Assembly (NCBI RefSeq): GCF_015207425.1
Contig: NZ_JADEWZ010000008.1
Span: forward strand, 62,001-126,000
Direction: 5' to 3'
DNA from: Lusitaniella coriacea LEGE 07157
GTDB lineage: Bacteria; Cyanobacteriota; Cyanobacteriia; Cyanobacteriales; Spirulinaceae
DNA: 64,000 nucleotides
The translations under genes and the position numbers were made by a program. Positions within the stretch are counted from its first letter, which is position 1; each line of letters starts with the position of its first letter. Positions 53,927 to 64,000 of the stretch are shown piece after piece. The notes beneath the pieces are model-generated. The model did not search any database. It worked only from the letters and a program-made list of their open reading frames with translations, and had not been told where the DNA came from.

Positions 53927-56900
53927 ATGTTTACCCACGTCAAGTCCACCATTCGACGCATTAATCCTGAAAATCAAAACGCGCGTTCCTTACTGAAGGT
54001 GGTCTATGTCGTGTTAGAGCCTCAGTATCAAAGTACTCTTTCTGCGGCAGCCCGATCCATCAACGCCAAAAACCCTCATCTTGTAGTGCAGATGAGCGGT
54101 TACTTAATTGAAGAGTTGCGCGATCCGGAAAACTACGAAAACTTCAAGCGAGATGTTGCCGAAGCGCAGATATTCATTGCCTCGCTGATTTTTATTGAAG
54201 ACTTAGCCGATAAAGTCGCAGAAGCGGTCAAACCCCACCGCGATCGCCTTGATGTCTCCATTGTCTTCCCCTCCCTCCCCAAAGTGATGCGCCTCAACAA
54301 AATGGGACGCTTTTCAATGGAGAACCTCGGACAAAGTAAGAGCGCGATCGCGCAATTCATGCGCAAACGCAAAGAAAAATCCGGGTCTTCCTTTGAAGAC
54401 AGTATGCTCAAACTCCTGCGCACCCTCCCCAAAGTCCTCAAATATATGCCGATGGACAAAGCGCAGGACGCGCGCCACTTCATGCTCAGTTTCCAATACT
54501 GGTTAGGGGGTTCTGCCGACAACCTCGAAAACTTCCTCCTCATGCTTGCAGACAAATACGTCTTCAAAGCAGAAGGTAAAAACCTAACCGAAACAGCCAT
54601 CAACTATTCCGATCCCGTCGTTTACCCCGACATGGGCATTTGGCATCCCCTCGCCCCCAAAATGTTTGAAGATGTCAACGAATATTGGGATTGGTTCAAC
54701 AACCGCGACGACATCTCCAATGACCTGCGCGATCCCCTCGTACCTTGCGTTGGCTTAGTCCTCCAACGTACCCACCTCGTCACTGGAGACGATGCCCACT
54801 ACGTCGCAATGGTACAAGAACTCGAAGCAATGGGCGCAAGAGTCATCTCCGTCTTCTCCGGCGGACTCGACTTCTCCAAACCCGTAGACGAATACTTCTG
54901 GGATACCCGCGTCAAAGGCGTTCCCTCCACCCCCTACGTCGATGTCGCCGTATCCCTCACCGGATTCGCCCTCGTAGGCGGTCCCGCGCGCCAAGACCAC
55001 CCCAAAGCCATCGACTCCCTGCAACGCCTCAACCGCCCCTACATGGTCGCCCTACCCCTCGTCTTCCAAACCACCGAAGAATGGGAGAAAAGCGATCTCG
55101 GACTGCACCCCATTCAAGTGGCACTGCAAATCGCCATTCCCGAACTCGACGGCGCAATCGAACCGATCATCCTCTCCGGACGAGATGGCACAACCGGGAG
55201 ATCCATCGCCCTCCAAGACCGCATCGAAGCGATCGCGCAACGGGCAATGAAATGGGCAAACCTGCGCAAAAAACCCAAACTCGACAAAAAACTTGCCATC
55301 ACCGTCTTCAGCTTCCCCCCCGACAAAGGCAACGTCGGAACCGCCGCCTATCTTGATGTCTTCGGGTCAATCTACGAAGTCATGAATGCCCTTAGAAATA
55401 ATGGCTACGACATCCAAGACCTCCCCGACTCCCCCCAAGCCTTAATGGAAGCCGTCATCCACGACGCACAGGCACAATACAAAAGTCCCGAACTGAACAT
55501 CGCCCATCGGATGTCGGTGATGGAATACGAACGCCTCACCCCCTACTACGAACGCCTGAAGGAAAACTGGGGCGATCCTCCGGGACATCTGAACACCGAC
55601 GGTGAAAATCTGCTCGTTTACGGCAAACACTTCGGTAACCTCTTCATCGGCGTACAACCCACCTTCGGCTACGAAGGCGACCCCATGCGCCTCCTCTTCT
55701 CCCGTTCCGCTTCTCCACATCATGGCTTCGCGGCATACTACACCTACCTCAGCGAAGTTTGGCAAGCCGATGCAGTACTGCACTTCGGAACCCACGGTTC
55801 CCTAGAATTCATGCCAGGGAAGCAAATGGGAATGAGCGGCGATTGCTATCCCGATAGTTTAATTGGAACAATCCCCAACCTCTACTACTACGCAGCAAAT
55901 AATCCTTCCGAAGCCACCATTGCCAAGCGTCGCAGCTACGCCGAAACCATCTCCTACCTCACCCCCCCGGCAGAAAATGCGGGACTCTACAAAGGACTTC
56001 AGGAACTTAGCGAACTCATTGGTTCCTACCAAACCCTCAAAGACACCGGACGCGGCGAACAAATTGTCCTGACCATCATCGATAAAAGCATCATGCTGAA
56101 CTTGGAGAAGGACATTCCCGAATTGCAGGGTGCAGAGGATCTCAAAACCCGCATTCAAAATCCCGAATTTGGGGAAGAACGGGATAACATCGTCGGGTCG
56201 GTGTATCGCAAACTCATGGAGATTGAATCGCGTCTCCTCCCCTGCGGACTCCACGTTGTTGGTAAGCCTCCCACCGCAGAAGAAGCTGTCGCAACCCTCG
56301 TTAACATTGGTAGCTTAGACCGCGAAGAAGAGGGAATGAAGAGTCTCCAACGGATCATCGCCGAAAGCATTGGACGGGATATGGAAGAGATTTATCGTAA
56401 TAGCGATCGCGGTATCCTTGCAGATGTAGAATTGCTACAAAATATCACCCTCGCCACTCGTTCTGCTGTCGCGGCATTAGTTAAAGAACAAACCGACGCA
56501 GAAGGTCGCATCTCTAAAGTGACCGGACTCAACTTCTTCAACATGAGGAAGAAAACCCCTTGGATTGAAGCCTTAGAGGACGCAGGCTACGAAAAAGTTA
56601 ACGCCGAAGACATCAAACCCCTGTTTGAATACCTCGAATACTGCCTCGAACAAGTTTGCGCGGACAACGAACTCGGCGCGTTACTCAAAGCCTTAGAAGG
56701 CGAATACGTCCTCCCCGGTCCCGGCGGCGACCCCATTCGCAACCCCAACGTTCTTCCCACCGGGAAAAATATCCACGCCTTAGATCCCCAATCCATCCCC
56801 ACCCTCGCAGCCGTTAAATCCGCTAAAATTGTTGTCGATCGCCTTTTAGAACGGCAACGGATTGATAATGGCGGCACTTATCCCGAAACTATCGCGTTGG

Positions 56901-57949
56901 TTCTTTGGGGAACCGACAACATCAAAACCTACGGCGAATCCCTCGCACAAGTCCTGTGGATGGTGGGTGCAAAACCCGTTCCCGATGCCTTGGGACGAGT
57001 GAATAAAGTCGAACTCATTCCCCTCGAAGAATTGGGTCGTCCTCGCGTGGATGTGGTCGTCAACTGTTCCGGCGTATTCCGCGACCTATTTATCAACCAA
57101 ATGAACCTCCTCGACCAAGCGGTGAAAATGGCAGCAGAAGCAGAGGAACCCTTGGAAATGAACTACGTGCGCAAACACGCCATGCAGCAAGCGGAGGACA
57201 TGGGAATCAACCTGCGTCAAGCGGCAACTCGCGTCTTCTCCAACGCCTCCGGTTCCTACTCTTCCAACATCAACCTTGCGGTGGAAAATAGTACCTGGGA
57301 AGAAGAGTCTGAATTGCAGGAAATGTATCTCAAACGCAAATCCTTCGCTTTCAACTCCGACAATCCCGGCATTATGGATGACAAGCGGGAGGTTTTCGAG
57401 GCGGCACTGAAAACTGCCGATGCAACCTTCCAAAACCTCGACTCCTCGGAAATCAGTCTCACGGATGTTTCCCACTACTTTGATTCTGACCCCACAAAGC
57501 TTGTCTCCAGTTTGCGCGAGGATGGCAAACAACCCACCGCCTACATTGCCGACACCACCACCGCTAACGCACAGGTTCGCACCCTTTCTGAAACCGTTCG
57601 TTTGGATGCGCGCACTAAAATGCTCAATCCCAAATGGTACGAAGGAATGCTGAGTCACGGCTACGAGGGGGTTCGCGAACTCTCCAAGCGCCTCGTGAAT
57701 ACGATGGGTTGGTCTGCGACTGCGGGTGCAGTGGATAATTGGGTGTACGAAGATGTGAATACCACGTTCGTGGAAGACCCGGAAATGTGCCAGCGATTGA
57801 TGAATTTGAACCCCAATTCTTTCCGCAAGATGGTTGGAACGCTGTTGGAGGTTAATGGTCGCGGGTATTGGGAAACCAGCGAAACCAATTTAGACCGCCT
57901 GCGAGAGTTGTATCAGGAGGTTGAGGATCGTATTGAAGGGGTTGAATAA
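53927..57949 (+). CDS. chlH: Magnesium chelatase subunit H
   Basis: The 1340-residue product is ChlH, the porphyrin-binding subunit of magnesium chelatase, which with ChlI and ChlD inserts Mg2+ into protoporphyrin IX at the start of the chlorophyll branch. The N-terminal domain begins [20 protein letters not shown], and the long cobalamin-biosynthesis CobN/Mg-chelatase region contains [40 protein letters not shown] and [20 protein letters not shown]. Length is close to the usual 1330. AAGGAGA precedes the ATG. A strong hairpin follows. chlI and chlD are not in this window. Confidence 0.97.
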   Translation: MFTHVKSTIRRINPENQNARSLLKVVYVVLEPQYQSTLSAAARSINAKNPHLVVQMSGYLIEELRDPENYENFKRDVAEAQIFIASLIFIEDLADKVAEAVKPHRDRLDVSIVFPSLPKVMRLNKMGRFSMENLGQSKSAIAQFMRKRKEKSGSSFEDSMLKLLRTLPKVLKYMPMDKAQDARHFMLSFQYWLGGSADNLENFLLMLADKYVFKAEGKNLTETAINYSDPVVYPDMGIWHPLAPKMFEDVNEYWDWFNNRDDISNDLRDPLVPCVGLVLQRTHLVTGDDAHYVAMVQELEAMGARVISVFSGGLDFSKPVDEYFWDTRVKGVPSTPYVDVAVSLTGFALVGGPARQDHPKAIDSLQRLNRPYMVALPLVFQTTEEWEKSDLGLHPIQVALQIAIPELDGAIEPIILSGRDGTTGRSIALQDRIEAIAQRAMKWANLRKKPKLDKKLAITVFSFPPDKGNVGTAAYLDVFGSIYEVMNALRNNGYDIQDLPDSPQALMEAVIHDAQAQYKSPELNIAHRMSVMEYERLTPYYERLKENWGDPPGHLNTDGENLLVYGKHFGNLFIGVQPTFGYEGDPMRLLFSRSASPHHGFAAYYTYLSEVWQADAVLHFGTHGSLEFMPGKQMGMSGDCYPDSLIGTIPNLYYYAANNPSEATIAKRRSYAETISYLTPPAENAGLYKGLQELSELIGSYQTLKDTGRGEQIVLTIIDKSIMLNLEKDIPELQGAEDLKTRIQNPEFGEERDNIVGSVYRKLMEIESRLLPCGLHVVGKPPTAEEAVATLVNIGSLDREEEGMKSLQRIIAESIGRDMEEIYRNSDRGILADVELLQNITLATRSAVAALVKEQTDAEGRISKVTGLNFFNMRKKTPWIEALEDAGYEKVNAEDIKPLFEYLEYCLEQVCADNELGALLKALEGEYVLPGPGGDPIRNPNVLPTGKNIHALDPQSIPTLAAVKSAKIVVDRLLERQRIDNGGTYPETIALVLWGTDNIKTYGESLAQVLWMVGAKPVPDALGRVNKVELIPLEELGRPRVDVVVNCSGVFRDLFINQMNLLDQAVKMAAEAEEPLEMNYVRKHAMQQAEDMGINLRQAATRVFSNASGSYSSNINLAVENSTWEEESELQEMYLKRKSFAFNSDNPGIMDDKREVFEAALKTADATFQNLDSSEISLTDVSHYFDSDPTKLVSSLREDGKQPTAYIADTTTANAQVRTLSETVRLDARTKMLNPKWYEGMLSHGYEGVRELSKRLVNTMGWSATAGAVDNWVYEDVNTTFVEDPEMCQRLMNLNPNSFRKMVGTLLEVNGRGYWETSETNLDRLRELYQEVEDRIEGVE

Positions 57950-57974
57950 ACCGACAAATTAAATGGGTTTCTTG

Positions 57975-58005
57975 TAGGGACGTTTCATGAAGCGTCCCTA
58001 TGTTA
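57975..58005 (+). terminator. Terminator or interspersed hairpin after chlH
   Basis: TAGGGACGTTTC (57975-57986) pairs with GAAGCGTCCCTA (57989-58000), with one T-G pair, and TGTTATTTTG follows. It probably ends chlH transcription. The word TAGGGACG...CGTCCCTA is also a common dispersed repeat in cyanobacteria. Confidence 0.7.
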
Positions 58006-58145
58006 TTTTGGGATTTAGCTTTTGGCTCTCTAATACGAAATCGCGAAAACAGCGCTACAAATCTTTCACCCCGTCCCTCGTCTCTCTGTCTCCCCGTCAG
58101 CCTTGTGTAGCAAATTTAAAACCATTTCATATAACGTGCCAACTG

Positions 58146-58622
58146 CTAGTTAAAAGAGTGGAAAAAGGCTCGCAAAATCCAAAACCCAATTGCTGAAATA
58201 ATAAAAATAACTAGCGCCAATCCCCCTAACAAAAATCCAAGAAACCACCAGTCTGTTTTCTGCACGCGGTGCGGTTCGCTCAAATGCTTCTCCAATAACT
58301 TTATATTTTTAGTGTTCGCTTTCCAAGCCACATCCACCACATCGCCAAAGAGAGGAACCGTTCCCACAAACGCATCCCAAATGATGTTTCCCACCATGCG
58401 CGAGAGAGTCTGTTTCGATGCTCCCATCCGCGCCGCTTGCACGACGATATACCCCGATACAATCGCGCCGAGATAATCTCCAACGGCGGGTAGGAGTCCG
58501 AGAAGGGGATCGATTCCAATGCGATAGGGCGTTCCTGGAATGGGAAGTGCTTCGTCAAACAAATGGCTGATTGAGCGCAATTCCGCCATTATTTTTTCTC
58601 GTTGTTTTGAGGGTTGATTCAT
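58146..58622 (-). CDS. DUF4112-domain membrane protein
   Basis: The 158-residue product fits the DUF4112 family: RSISHLFDEALPIPGTPYRI, GIDPLLGLLPAVGDYLGAIV and GNIIWDAFVGTVPLFGDVVD form the hallmark region with two short hydrophobic stretches. A C-terminal membrane helix follows (FLLGGLALVIFIISAIGFWI). The ATG at 58622 (MNQPSKQREKIM) is favoured; the open frame 25 codons further up has no similarity. Function is unknown. It is convergent with chlH. Confidence 0.82.
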   Translation of the reverse strand: MNQPSKQREKIMAELRSISHLFDEALPIPGTPYRIGIDPLLGLLPAVGDYLGAIVSGYIVVQAARMGASKQTLSRMVGNIIWDAFVGTVPLFGDVVDVAWKANTKNIKLLEKHLSEPHRVQKTDWWFLGFLLGGLALVIFIISAIGFWILRAFFHSFN

Positions 58623-58826
58623 ACAGTTCGGGTTACCCTGCAATACAGGACAAAAGTTGTAATGAGTCGAGCGCGATCGCGTAACACCCAACCCCATAAC
58701 AACAGCTTAAATTAGGATGGGACAGAGTTGAATCTTATATTGCGACTTGCTCTGGCTCCCTTGCTCTCAGGATTGGGACTCAATGCAGAAAGAGGATTTT
58801 CCTGGGGTTTCGCCTTCTCTCTAAAT

Positions 58827-58850
58827 CTCTCTCCCAACTTTGGGAGAGAG
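58827..58850. repeat. Interspersed hairpin CTCTCTCCC/GGGAGAGAG
   Basis: CTCTCTCCC (58827-58835) and GGGAGAGAG (58842-58850) form a nine-pair stem with the loop AACTTT. This is a widespread cyanobacterial spacer repeat. It lies 26 bases after the stop of the DUF3593 gene and may serve as its terminator. Confidence 0.6.
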
Positions 58851-58875
58851 ACTTTGAACGGTTATTTTGAGTAAA

Positions 58876-59166
58876 CTACTTTTCCTGTTGGCGTTCGAGA
58901 GTTGCTTGTCGAAATCCTAAAACGACCAAAATATTGGAGAGGGTTAGGAAAAATTCTGCACTTCCGTGCAACCAATCCACATTGGCTAAGGCTTTGCCGT
59001 AGGTGACTTTGGCATAAATTCCGGCAGGAATCGTGATGGCAACGAAGAGGAGCAAAACGTAAAAACCAATTAATGCCAAGCGGGGCGCTTTTCCGGAACG
59101 GGTGAGAAACCACAAAAAGCCGAGGTAGGGAAAGAGGGAGAGGGCGAATAGAGTATCTTTATTCAT
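58876..59166 (-). CDS. DUF3593-domain membrane protein
   Basis: The 96-residue product has three hydrophobic segments (about residues 5-23, 29-52 and 67-86) and the text FPYLGFLWFLTRSGKAPRLA, characteristic of DUF3593 proteins found in cyanobacteria and plastid-bearing eukaryotes. Its ATG overlaps the stop of the upstream DUF2499 gene by four bases (ATGA), and in other cyanobacteria the two are neighbours too. Function is unknown; a thylakoid or inner membrane location is likely. Confidence 0.82.
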   Translation of the reverse strand: MNKDTLFALSLFPYLGFLWFLTRSGKAPRLALIGFYVLLLFVAITIPAGIYAKVTYGKALANVDWLHGSAEFFLTLSNILVVLGFRQATLERQQEK

Positions 59167-59477
59167 TGGTCATCGATCGCGGTTTGCTGAGAAGAACGCC
59201 AAATCCACCAAGCTGCAAGGCAAAGGGTACAATTGCCAAGAACGGTCATTGCCGCTTGCAGGGTAACGAGCCATTCTAGGGATTCTGCATTATCAAAAAA
59301 GTGCCAGGTACAGGCACACATAGCGCTGACGAGAGCGGGTAACATGGCGAAGGAGAGTCCCCACCAAGCGCGATCGCGCGTCACCTCACCATACCGCCCA
59401 ATAAACCAGATGGCGGCAATCCATTCAATGACGCTAGAAACATGAATTATCCAGGTTGGGATGGAAAGAGCGTGCAT
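59163..59477 (-). CDS. DUF2499 (Ycf49-like) membrane protein
   Basis: The 104-residue product has three hydrophobic segments and the hallmark start MHALSIPTWIIHVSSVIEWI, then RAWWGLSFAMLPALVSAMCA and TWHFFDNAESLEWLVTLQAA. This matches DUF2499, which includes the plastid-encoded Ycf49 of some algae. It is translationally coupled to the DUF3593 gene. Its restriction to oxygenic phototrophs suggests a photosynthetic role, but none is established to my knowledge. Confidence 0.82.
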   Translation of the reverse strand: MHALSIPTWIIHVSSVIEWIAAIWFIGRYGEVTRDRAWWGLSFAMLPALVSAMCACTWHFFDNAESLEWLVTLQAAMTVLGNCTLCLAAWWIWRSSQQTAIDDQ

Positions 59478-59566
59478 AATTCAGTTATCACCTCAACAGT
59501 AATCAGCGACCGACGAGCGAGATTTGCCCGAAAAAGAAAAGAAGAAACCCCATGAGGTCGCAGTAG

Positions 59567-59624
59567 GGGCGGGTTTTGCAAATCTTTTATGAATCATAGC
59601 AATAACTGTTGCTCAAACCCGCCC
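59567..59624. repeat. Interspersed inverted repeat GGGCGGGTTT/AAACCCGCCC
   Basis: Ten-base perfect arms (59567-59576 and 59615-59624) enclose a 38-base loop in the spacer between the DUF2499 gene and rsmB. The TAGGGGCGGGTTT form is a common cyanobacterial dispersed repeat. Confidence 0.65.
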
Positions 59625-59743
59625 AGCCTCAGCGAAAAATTGTGTTTTAGAAAAGTTATCAGGGTCTAACACAGAGAACGGTTGGATCGATTAGCAATTG
59701 CCAGGGCGTGTTAATCTTATCAGACTCAATGCCAAATTCCTGA

Positions 59744-61093
59744 ATGTCCGATTCTCGCCAGCTTGCTTTTGTTGCGCTACGTCAAATCTACCAGCGTGGT
59801 GCTTATACAGATGTTGCCCTCGATCGCGTTTTGCACGATGGGGATCTCGATCTTGCCGATCGCGGGTTACTCTCAGAATTAGTGTATGGGGTGGTGCGCA
59901 GGGCGCGATCGCTCGATGCCCTCATCGACCAATTGGGAAAGAAAAAGGCACGCCAGCAACCCCCAGATTTACGTGCGATCCTGCACTTGGGATTGTATCA
60001 ATTACGCTACCTCGATCGCGTTCCCGATTCTGCTGCGGTCAATACCAGCGTGGAACTCGCAAAAAACAATGAATTGAAGCGCCTTGCAGGGGTGGTGAAT
60101 GGCATACTGCGACAATACAGCCGTTTGGCAGAAGAAGGCGATCCTTTAGTGCTTCCCGAAAACGCGATCGCGCGCCTCAGCATTTTACACAGTTACCCAG
60201 ATTGGATCGTTCAATTATGGGTCGAACAGTTTGGCACTGAAGAAGCCGAACGCCTTTGTGAGTGGTTCAATCGTTCCCCTTCCCTAGACCTGCGCGTTAA
60301 TCCCCTGAATGCCACTCTAGAGGACGTAGAAAGAGCGTTGAACGAAGAGAATAACTCCCGCTTCGATCTGACCTGCGTTCTCCCCTTACCCCAAGCGCTG
60401 CGCCTGAGAGGGAAAACCGGAGCAATTGCCCAATTACCGGGATTTAAACAGGGTTGGTGGACAGTGCAAGATAGCAGCGCGCAGTTAGTCGTGCATCTCC
60501 TCGATCCTCAACCGGGAGAGGTGATTATTGATGCCTGTGCCGCACCAGGAGGGAAAACCACGCATATTGCAGAATTGATGCGCGATCGCGGAACGATTTG
60601 GGCGCGCGATCGCGCCGAAAAACGACTTCGCAAAGTTCGAGCCAACGCTCAACGCCTGCAACTCCAATCCATTCAACTCTCCCCAGGAGATAGTTGCGAC
60701 TGTCCCCCCTTTCACCAAACCGCAGATCGCGTCCTCGTCGATGCTCCCTGTTCGGGATTGGGGACGCTACACCGCCACCCAGACATTCGTTGGCGACAAA
60801 CCCCAGAAAAACTAGACGAACTCACCACCCTACAAAACCAACTCTTATCGCAAACTGCCCTCTGGGTCAAACCCGGAGGCATTCTTGTCTACGCCACCTG
60901 CACCCTCAATCCCGCCGAAAATGAAACCCTCATCCAATCCTTCCTCGATACCCACGCCGATTGGACAATTGAATTCCCCTCAGCCAACTCAATTGCAACC
61001 CCTTTCGCCTCCCCCGACGGTTGGATTAAAGTTTTACCAACACAGCACCACATGGACGGGTTCTTCATGGTGAAATTAAAGAAGAGCCTTTAA
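59744..61093 (+). CDS. rsmB: 16S rRNA (cytosine(967)-C5)-methyltransferase
   Basis: The 449-residue product has an N-terminal NusB-like RNA-binding domain (about 1-150; RQLAFVALRQIYQRGAYTDV) and a C-terminal SAM-dependent methyltransferase domain. VIIDACAAPGGKTTHIAELM is the SAM site, VLVDAPCSGLGTLHRHPDIR holds the PC catalytic motif and YATCTLNPAENETLIQSFL the TC catalytic cysteine. It methylates C967 of 16S rRNA. Length is normal. It stands alone with a short repeat-rich spacer after it. Confidence 0.95.
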   Translation: MSDSRQLAFVALRQIYQRGAYTDVALDRVLHDGDLDLADRGLLSELVYGVVRRARSLDALIDQLGKKKARQQPPDLRAILHLGLYQLRYLDRVPDSAAVNTSVELAKNNELKRLAGVVNGILRQYSRLAEEGDPLVLPENAIARLSILHSYPDWIVQLWVEQFGTEEAERLCEWFNRSPSLDLRVNPLNATLEDVERALNEENNSRFDLTCVLPLPQALRLRGKTGAIAQLPGFKQGWWTVQDSSAQLVVHLLDPQPGEVIIDACAAPGGKTTHIAELMRDRGTIWARDRAEKRLRKVRANAQRLQLQSIQLSPGDSCDCPPFHQTADRVLVDAPCSGLGTLHRHPDIRWRQTPEKLDELTTLQNQLLSQTALWVKPGGILVYATCTLNPAENETLIQSFLDTHADWTIEFPSANSIATPFASPDGWIKVLPTQHHMDGFFMVKLKKSL

Positions 61094-61233
61094 AACTAAA
61101 TCACGCTTAATGCGAATTAGGAGCTTCAAACCCACATTCTACTGTATCTGTTCTCCCCTAGAGGAGTTAGGGGTGAGGGCTTTCAAGGCTTCTGAGTAAT
61201 ATACATCAGACGTAAATCTGGAAAATACAACCA

Positions 61234-61656
61234 ATGGACAGTAAAACCAAAACAAAAAAAATATTCAGAATTCTCATGGGTGCAGCGTGGATTGACGGCA
61301 TTATTCAAGTTGAAGAACGGGAATATTTGCGTCGAATGGCAACCGAACAAGGGATTGCTGACGATCCCGAAATACAATCTCTTCTCTCAGAAATCAAACA
61401 AGTGAGCGCAGAAGAATGTTATCGCTGGTTGGAAGAATACCTTGGCAACGATCGCACTGAAGCCGATTATCAAGAATTGCTCGAGTCCCTCAGCGCCTTA
61501 ATTTATAGCGATGGGGAAGTGGATACTCAAGAAGCGAAATTATTGGCAAAGGTGCAACTCCTTGATCCCACTCAGGATACGCCCACATCTGCTTTTGATA
61601 AGATGCTCAGAACGATCCAAAAGCTATATCGCAAGGGTCTAGAAAATGTGAAATGA
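61234..61656 (+). CDS. TerB-family (tellurite-resistance-like) helical protein
   Basis: The 140-residue product is all-helical with the TerB-like pattern MGAAWIDGIIQVEEREYLRR and SALIYSDGEVDTQEAKLL, two repeats of A.x.DG.x.x.EE.xx.L that bind metal or membrane partners in other members. Cyanobacterial genomes have several such proteins, and their function is not established; tellurite resistance should not be assumed. No other ter gene is nearby. Confidence 0.78.
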   Translation: MDSKTKTKKIFRILMGAAWIDGIIQVEEREYLRRMATEQGIADDPEIQSLLSEIKQVSAEECYRWLEEYLGNDRTEADYQELLESLSALIYSDGEVDTQEAKLLAKVQLLDPTQDTPTSAFDKMLRTIQKLYRKGLENVK

Positions 61657-61828
61657 TCGACAACTGGTAACAAATCGAAAGGAACTCAGAATCCGTTGTA
61701 ACGCACTCTCTTTGTGGCACAAGTCGCTCTCAAACCAGAAAATATTAACAACAATACGATCGCGAATTGAATTTCTCAAGAGTAGGGTTCAGCACAAAGC
61801 ATCCCCCCTACTCAGCCTTACTCAAAAC

Positions 61829-62995
61829 TTAACCCTGCATTGCTTTCGCTAATTCTGCTGCAACCTCCGGTCGAGAAAACTGCGGCGGCGGCAACTCCCC
61901 GCGTCGTAACATCTCTCGCACCTTCGTCCCCGAAAGATGAACTCGTTCCTCCGGCTTGCTGGGACTGGTTTTTGTCGTTGCCATTTGTTCTGTGCGCGTG
62001 CAATAGAAAGCGTGTTCAAACTTCATCGGCAAGATCCCCAACTCTCCCGGTTCAAACTCATCAAAGATATGTTGGGCATCGTAGGTTCCATAATAGTCCC
62101 CAACACCAGCGTGATCGCGCCCCACAATAAAATGAGTACACCCATAATTCTTACGCACGATCGCGTGGAAAATTGCTTCCCTCGGTCCCGCATAGCGCAT
62201 CGCCGATGGATTAATCGCCAAAATTACCCGATCTTGCGGGAAATAATGTTCCATCATAATCTCGTAACAGCGCATCCGCACGTCAGCCGGAATATCATCG
62301 CTTTTGGTTGCTCCCACCAAAGGATGTAAAAATAAACCATCCACCGTTTCCAAGGCACATTTTTGAATATACTCGTGAGCGCGGTGAATCGGGTTGCGCG
62401 TTTGGAACCCAACAACGGTTTTCCATCCCTTCTCCTGAAACATTCGCCGCGACTCAACAGGATCGATTTGATATTTAGGAAACAACGGATGTCCGTCCCG
62501 TTCTAACAACCAAACCGGCCCCGCCAAATTAATCGGACCCTGGTCGTAGACAACCTTAACGCCGGGATGTTTGGTTTCATTCGTCCGATAGACGTGGGTT
62601 GCCTCGTGAGCCTTGTTGTAGCGATACTTCTGCGTTAACTCCAGTACCCCCACAAATCGCCCTGTCGGGTCGTCTAGACGCACCCAGCTCCCTTCCTTGA
62701 GGGGGTCTGCAATCTCTTCGCTGACCGAAAGCGTAACCGGAATCGACCAAGGAAGACCGTTGACCAAACGCATATCTGTCACTACGTTTTCGTAGTCTGC
62801 TTGTTCCATAAAGCCATTCAAGGGACTAAATCCCCCAATAGCAATCATTACCAAGTCAGATGTAGCTCGTTCGTCGAGTTGAACGCGAGGCAAACGCTCT
62901 GCTTGTGCCAAAAATTCTTGTCGTTCGTCCTCGCTGGCAATCCGATTGATTAAGTGACCGCCGTGTGCCGCATTTACATCTAATTTTGCACTCAT
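61829..62995 (-). CDS. sat: Sulfate adenylyltransferase
   Basis: The 388-residue product is the ATP sulfurylase Sat, which converts sulfate and ATP to adenosine 5'-phosphosulfate as the first step of assimilatory sulfate reduction. The active-site motif [10 protein letters not shown] lies at residues 198-207, the [12 protein letters not shown] motif at about 295 and the start [20 protein letters not shown] is typical. The homo-oligomeric single-chain form is standard for cyanobacteria; no APS kinase domain is fused. APS reductase genes are not adjacent. Confidence 0.96.
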   Translation of the reverse strand: MSAKLDVNAAHGGHLINRIASEDERQEFLAQAERLPRVQLDERATSDLVMIAIGGFSPLNGFMEQADYENVVTDMRLVNGLPWSIPVTLSVSEEIADPLKEGSWVRLDDPTGRFVGVLELTQKYRYNKAHEATHVYRTNETKHPGVKVVYDQGPINLAGPVWLLERDGHPLFPKYQIDPVESRRMFQEKGWKTVVGFQTRNPIHRAHEYIQKCALETVDGLFLHPLVGATKSDDIPADVRMRCYEIMMEHYFPQDRVILAINPSAMRYAGPREAIFHAIVRKNYGCTHFIVGRDHAGVGDYYGTYDAQHIFDEFEPGELGILPMKFEHAFYCTRTEQMATTKTSPSKPEERVHLSGTKVREMLRRGELPPPQFSRPEVAAELAKAMQG

Positions 62996-63144
62996 ATTTA
63001 TTTTGGAGCTGAGATTTTGATTGCTTCAAGTCTCGATCCTACCAAGCCCTGAAGCATTTGTCCGAAGTCTAGAGCAAGGAAGGGATCGATCTCTTTTTGT
63101 TTTCCGGTACAAATAATTCTATCCGGATACTTTTGTTTTGAATT

Positions 63145-63936
63145 TTAAATAAAAGTTCGTTCTTGTTCCGCTTGAAAAATATAATCGTAGTCGAAAGGAA
63201 TATGTTGAATATTACGCACAATTGAAAATCCCAAATGACTGATTGTTTCAGTGGTAAAGGTCAACATTGCCAATTCATTCAATCGCTTTTCACCAATCTG
63301 CGGCTTTTGTACGAAATAGCTTCGTTTGGCAAAAAACAAATCTCTATCTTTGGGATTGATGATGCCATTGATTTTATGGGCGTGCTGAATTGGCTTAATA
63401 TAAGTATTATAAAAATCTTCTTGATTGCTCTGGAGAGAATAAAGACGTTCGTGTTGCAGCCAACTCATCTTGAACATCATTTTGATAAATTCAAAACCTA
63501 AAATGTAATTCAGAATATAATTTTTCTTCTCTGGGCTAATCACCAATCGCAATGCAGATTCGAGATACTTTTCTGGCTGTCTTCTCACATCTTGAGCGGA
63601 GTGAATATAAAATTGTTTAATGTAGCTTCTTAAGAGATCTGGAGAGAGTTCGGCTTTAATGTGAAAACTGTTTAGGAAATACTTGACCTTGGCTTGAGTA
63701 TCATAGTCTTGAACGATTTTTGCCAGCAATCCATCTGCCGTGTACTCATCTAGGAATTGCCCCTGAACGTCCGGAGAGGATGCACACAGAAGGTAGCACA
63801 AGGACAGGAGATAGCGACGTTGTTTCCAATGTAAACTCTCTGCCCATTGTCTAGCCTCTGGTGGTAATTTATCTAGCATCTTCTCGACTTGACTTTCCTC
63901 TAGATTCCAAGGCATTAAATCGAGCTGTATAGCCAT
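63145..63936 (-). CDS. Conserved hypothetical helical protein
   Basis: The 263-residue product starts MAIQLDLMPWNLEESQVEKM and is predicted from its sequence to be mostly helical and soluble, with no signal peptide. Its middle holds SPEKKNYILNYILGFEFIKM, and the C terminus reads IVRNIQHIPFDYDYIFQAEQ. I do not recognise a domain or a function. It sits alone upstream of sat on the same strand, 149 bases away. Codon use looks like that of its neighbours. Confidence 0.6.
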   Translation of the reverse strand: MAIQLDLMPWNLEESQVEKMLDKLPPEARQWAESLHWKQRRYLLSLCYLLCASSPDVQGQFLDEYTADGLLAKIVQDYDTQAKVKYFLNSFHIKAELSPDLLRSYIKQFYIHSAQDVRRQPEKYLESALRLVISPEKKNYILNYILGFEFIKMMFKMSWLQHERLYSLQSNQEDFYNTYIKPIQHAHKINGIINPKDRDLFFAKRSYFVQKPQIGEKRLNELAMLTFTTETISHLGFSIVRNIQHIPFDYDYIFQAEQERTFI

Positions 63937-64000
63937 GTATTCCTCAGTCTGTTGGTTACTACGATGGATTGGGTAGGTTGACCGACTGATATTAGCGAAC

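Noticed and set aside
54745-55356. A 203-codon Arg/Pro-rich frame inside chlH
   Set aside because: It is a frame-shifted shadow of chlH caused by its C-rich codon use; no start signal and no recognisable domain.
61234-61656. Tellurite resistance function for the TerB-like gene
   Set aside because: Only the TerB fold is seen; no other ter genes are nearby and most cyanobacterial members are uncharacterised.

Overview
The window is chromosomal DNA from a phycobilisome-bearing cyanobacterium. It carries phycocyanin genes with rod linkers and the CpcE/CpcF lyase, the two large photosystem I reaction-centre genes psaA and psaB, chlH, a GH100 invertase, and many copies of the cyanobacterial HIP1 octamer GCGATCGC in genes and spacers. 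The species cannot be named from this stretch. No insertion sequence, prophage, CRISPR array or rRNA was seen. Two tRNA genes (His-GTG and Ala-TGC) are present.

Layout. (1) 1-9.5 kb: a cut-off pentapeptide-repeat gene, then a phycobilisome block: cpcS-type lyase, pebA-pebB (phycoerythrobilin synthesis), cpcB-cpcA, two rod linkers, cpcE, an opposite-strand transglutaminase-like gene, cpcF and a lone ABC-2 permease. (2) 9.5-11.2 kb: a lipoprotein with a long acidic 24-residue repeat tail. (3) 11.7-16.4 kb: psaA-psaB, with a UUCG-capped hairpin between them. (4) 16.5-18.9 kb: dndD-dndE without the rest of the DNA phosphorothioation set. (5) 18.9-27.8 kb: tRNA-His, small secreted proteins, an invertase, a divergent TetR/Rieske oxygenase pair with a readable promoter and two operator-like palindromes, an orphan antitoxin-like gene with a truncated HNH gene, an ExbB/TolQ protein and Tex. 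(6) 27.9-34.9 kb: a Uma2 pseudogene, then a surface-polysaccharide cluster (nucleotidyltransferase, two glycosyltransferases, two DegT-type aminotransferases). (7) 34.8-45.0 kb: five tightly packed minus-strand signalling genes (Ser/Thr kinase-histidine kinase fusion, one response regulator, three hybrid histidine kinases). (8) 45.2-64 kb: mostly housekeeping genes (trhO, msrA, chlH, rsmB, sat) mixed with Uma2 genes, a pilin-like protein, an LpxB-like glycosyltransferase with an in-frame low-complexity insert, and small conserved cyanobacterial proteins.

How the genes work together. pebA/pebB and the CpcS- and CpcE/F-type lyases supply and attach bilins to CpcB and CpcA, while the linkers assemble rods. 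A strong hairpin after cpcA probably lowers linker expression relative to the phycobiliproteins. psaA/psaB and chlH serve the chlorophyll side of photosynthesis. The signalling block looks like one phosphorelay operon; its input and output are unknown.

The least ordinary places are the TetR/Rieske regulatory region, the orphan dndDE pair, the transglutaminase gene lodged between cpcE and cpcF, the degraded antitoxin/HNH pair, and the signalling operon whose hybrid kinases share an unnamed C-terminal tail. I found no clearly new multi-gene system. Coordinates were read by eye; starts were moved inward where a ribosome-binding site or family alignment from memory supported it.
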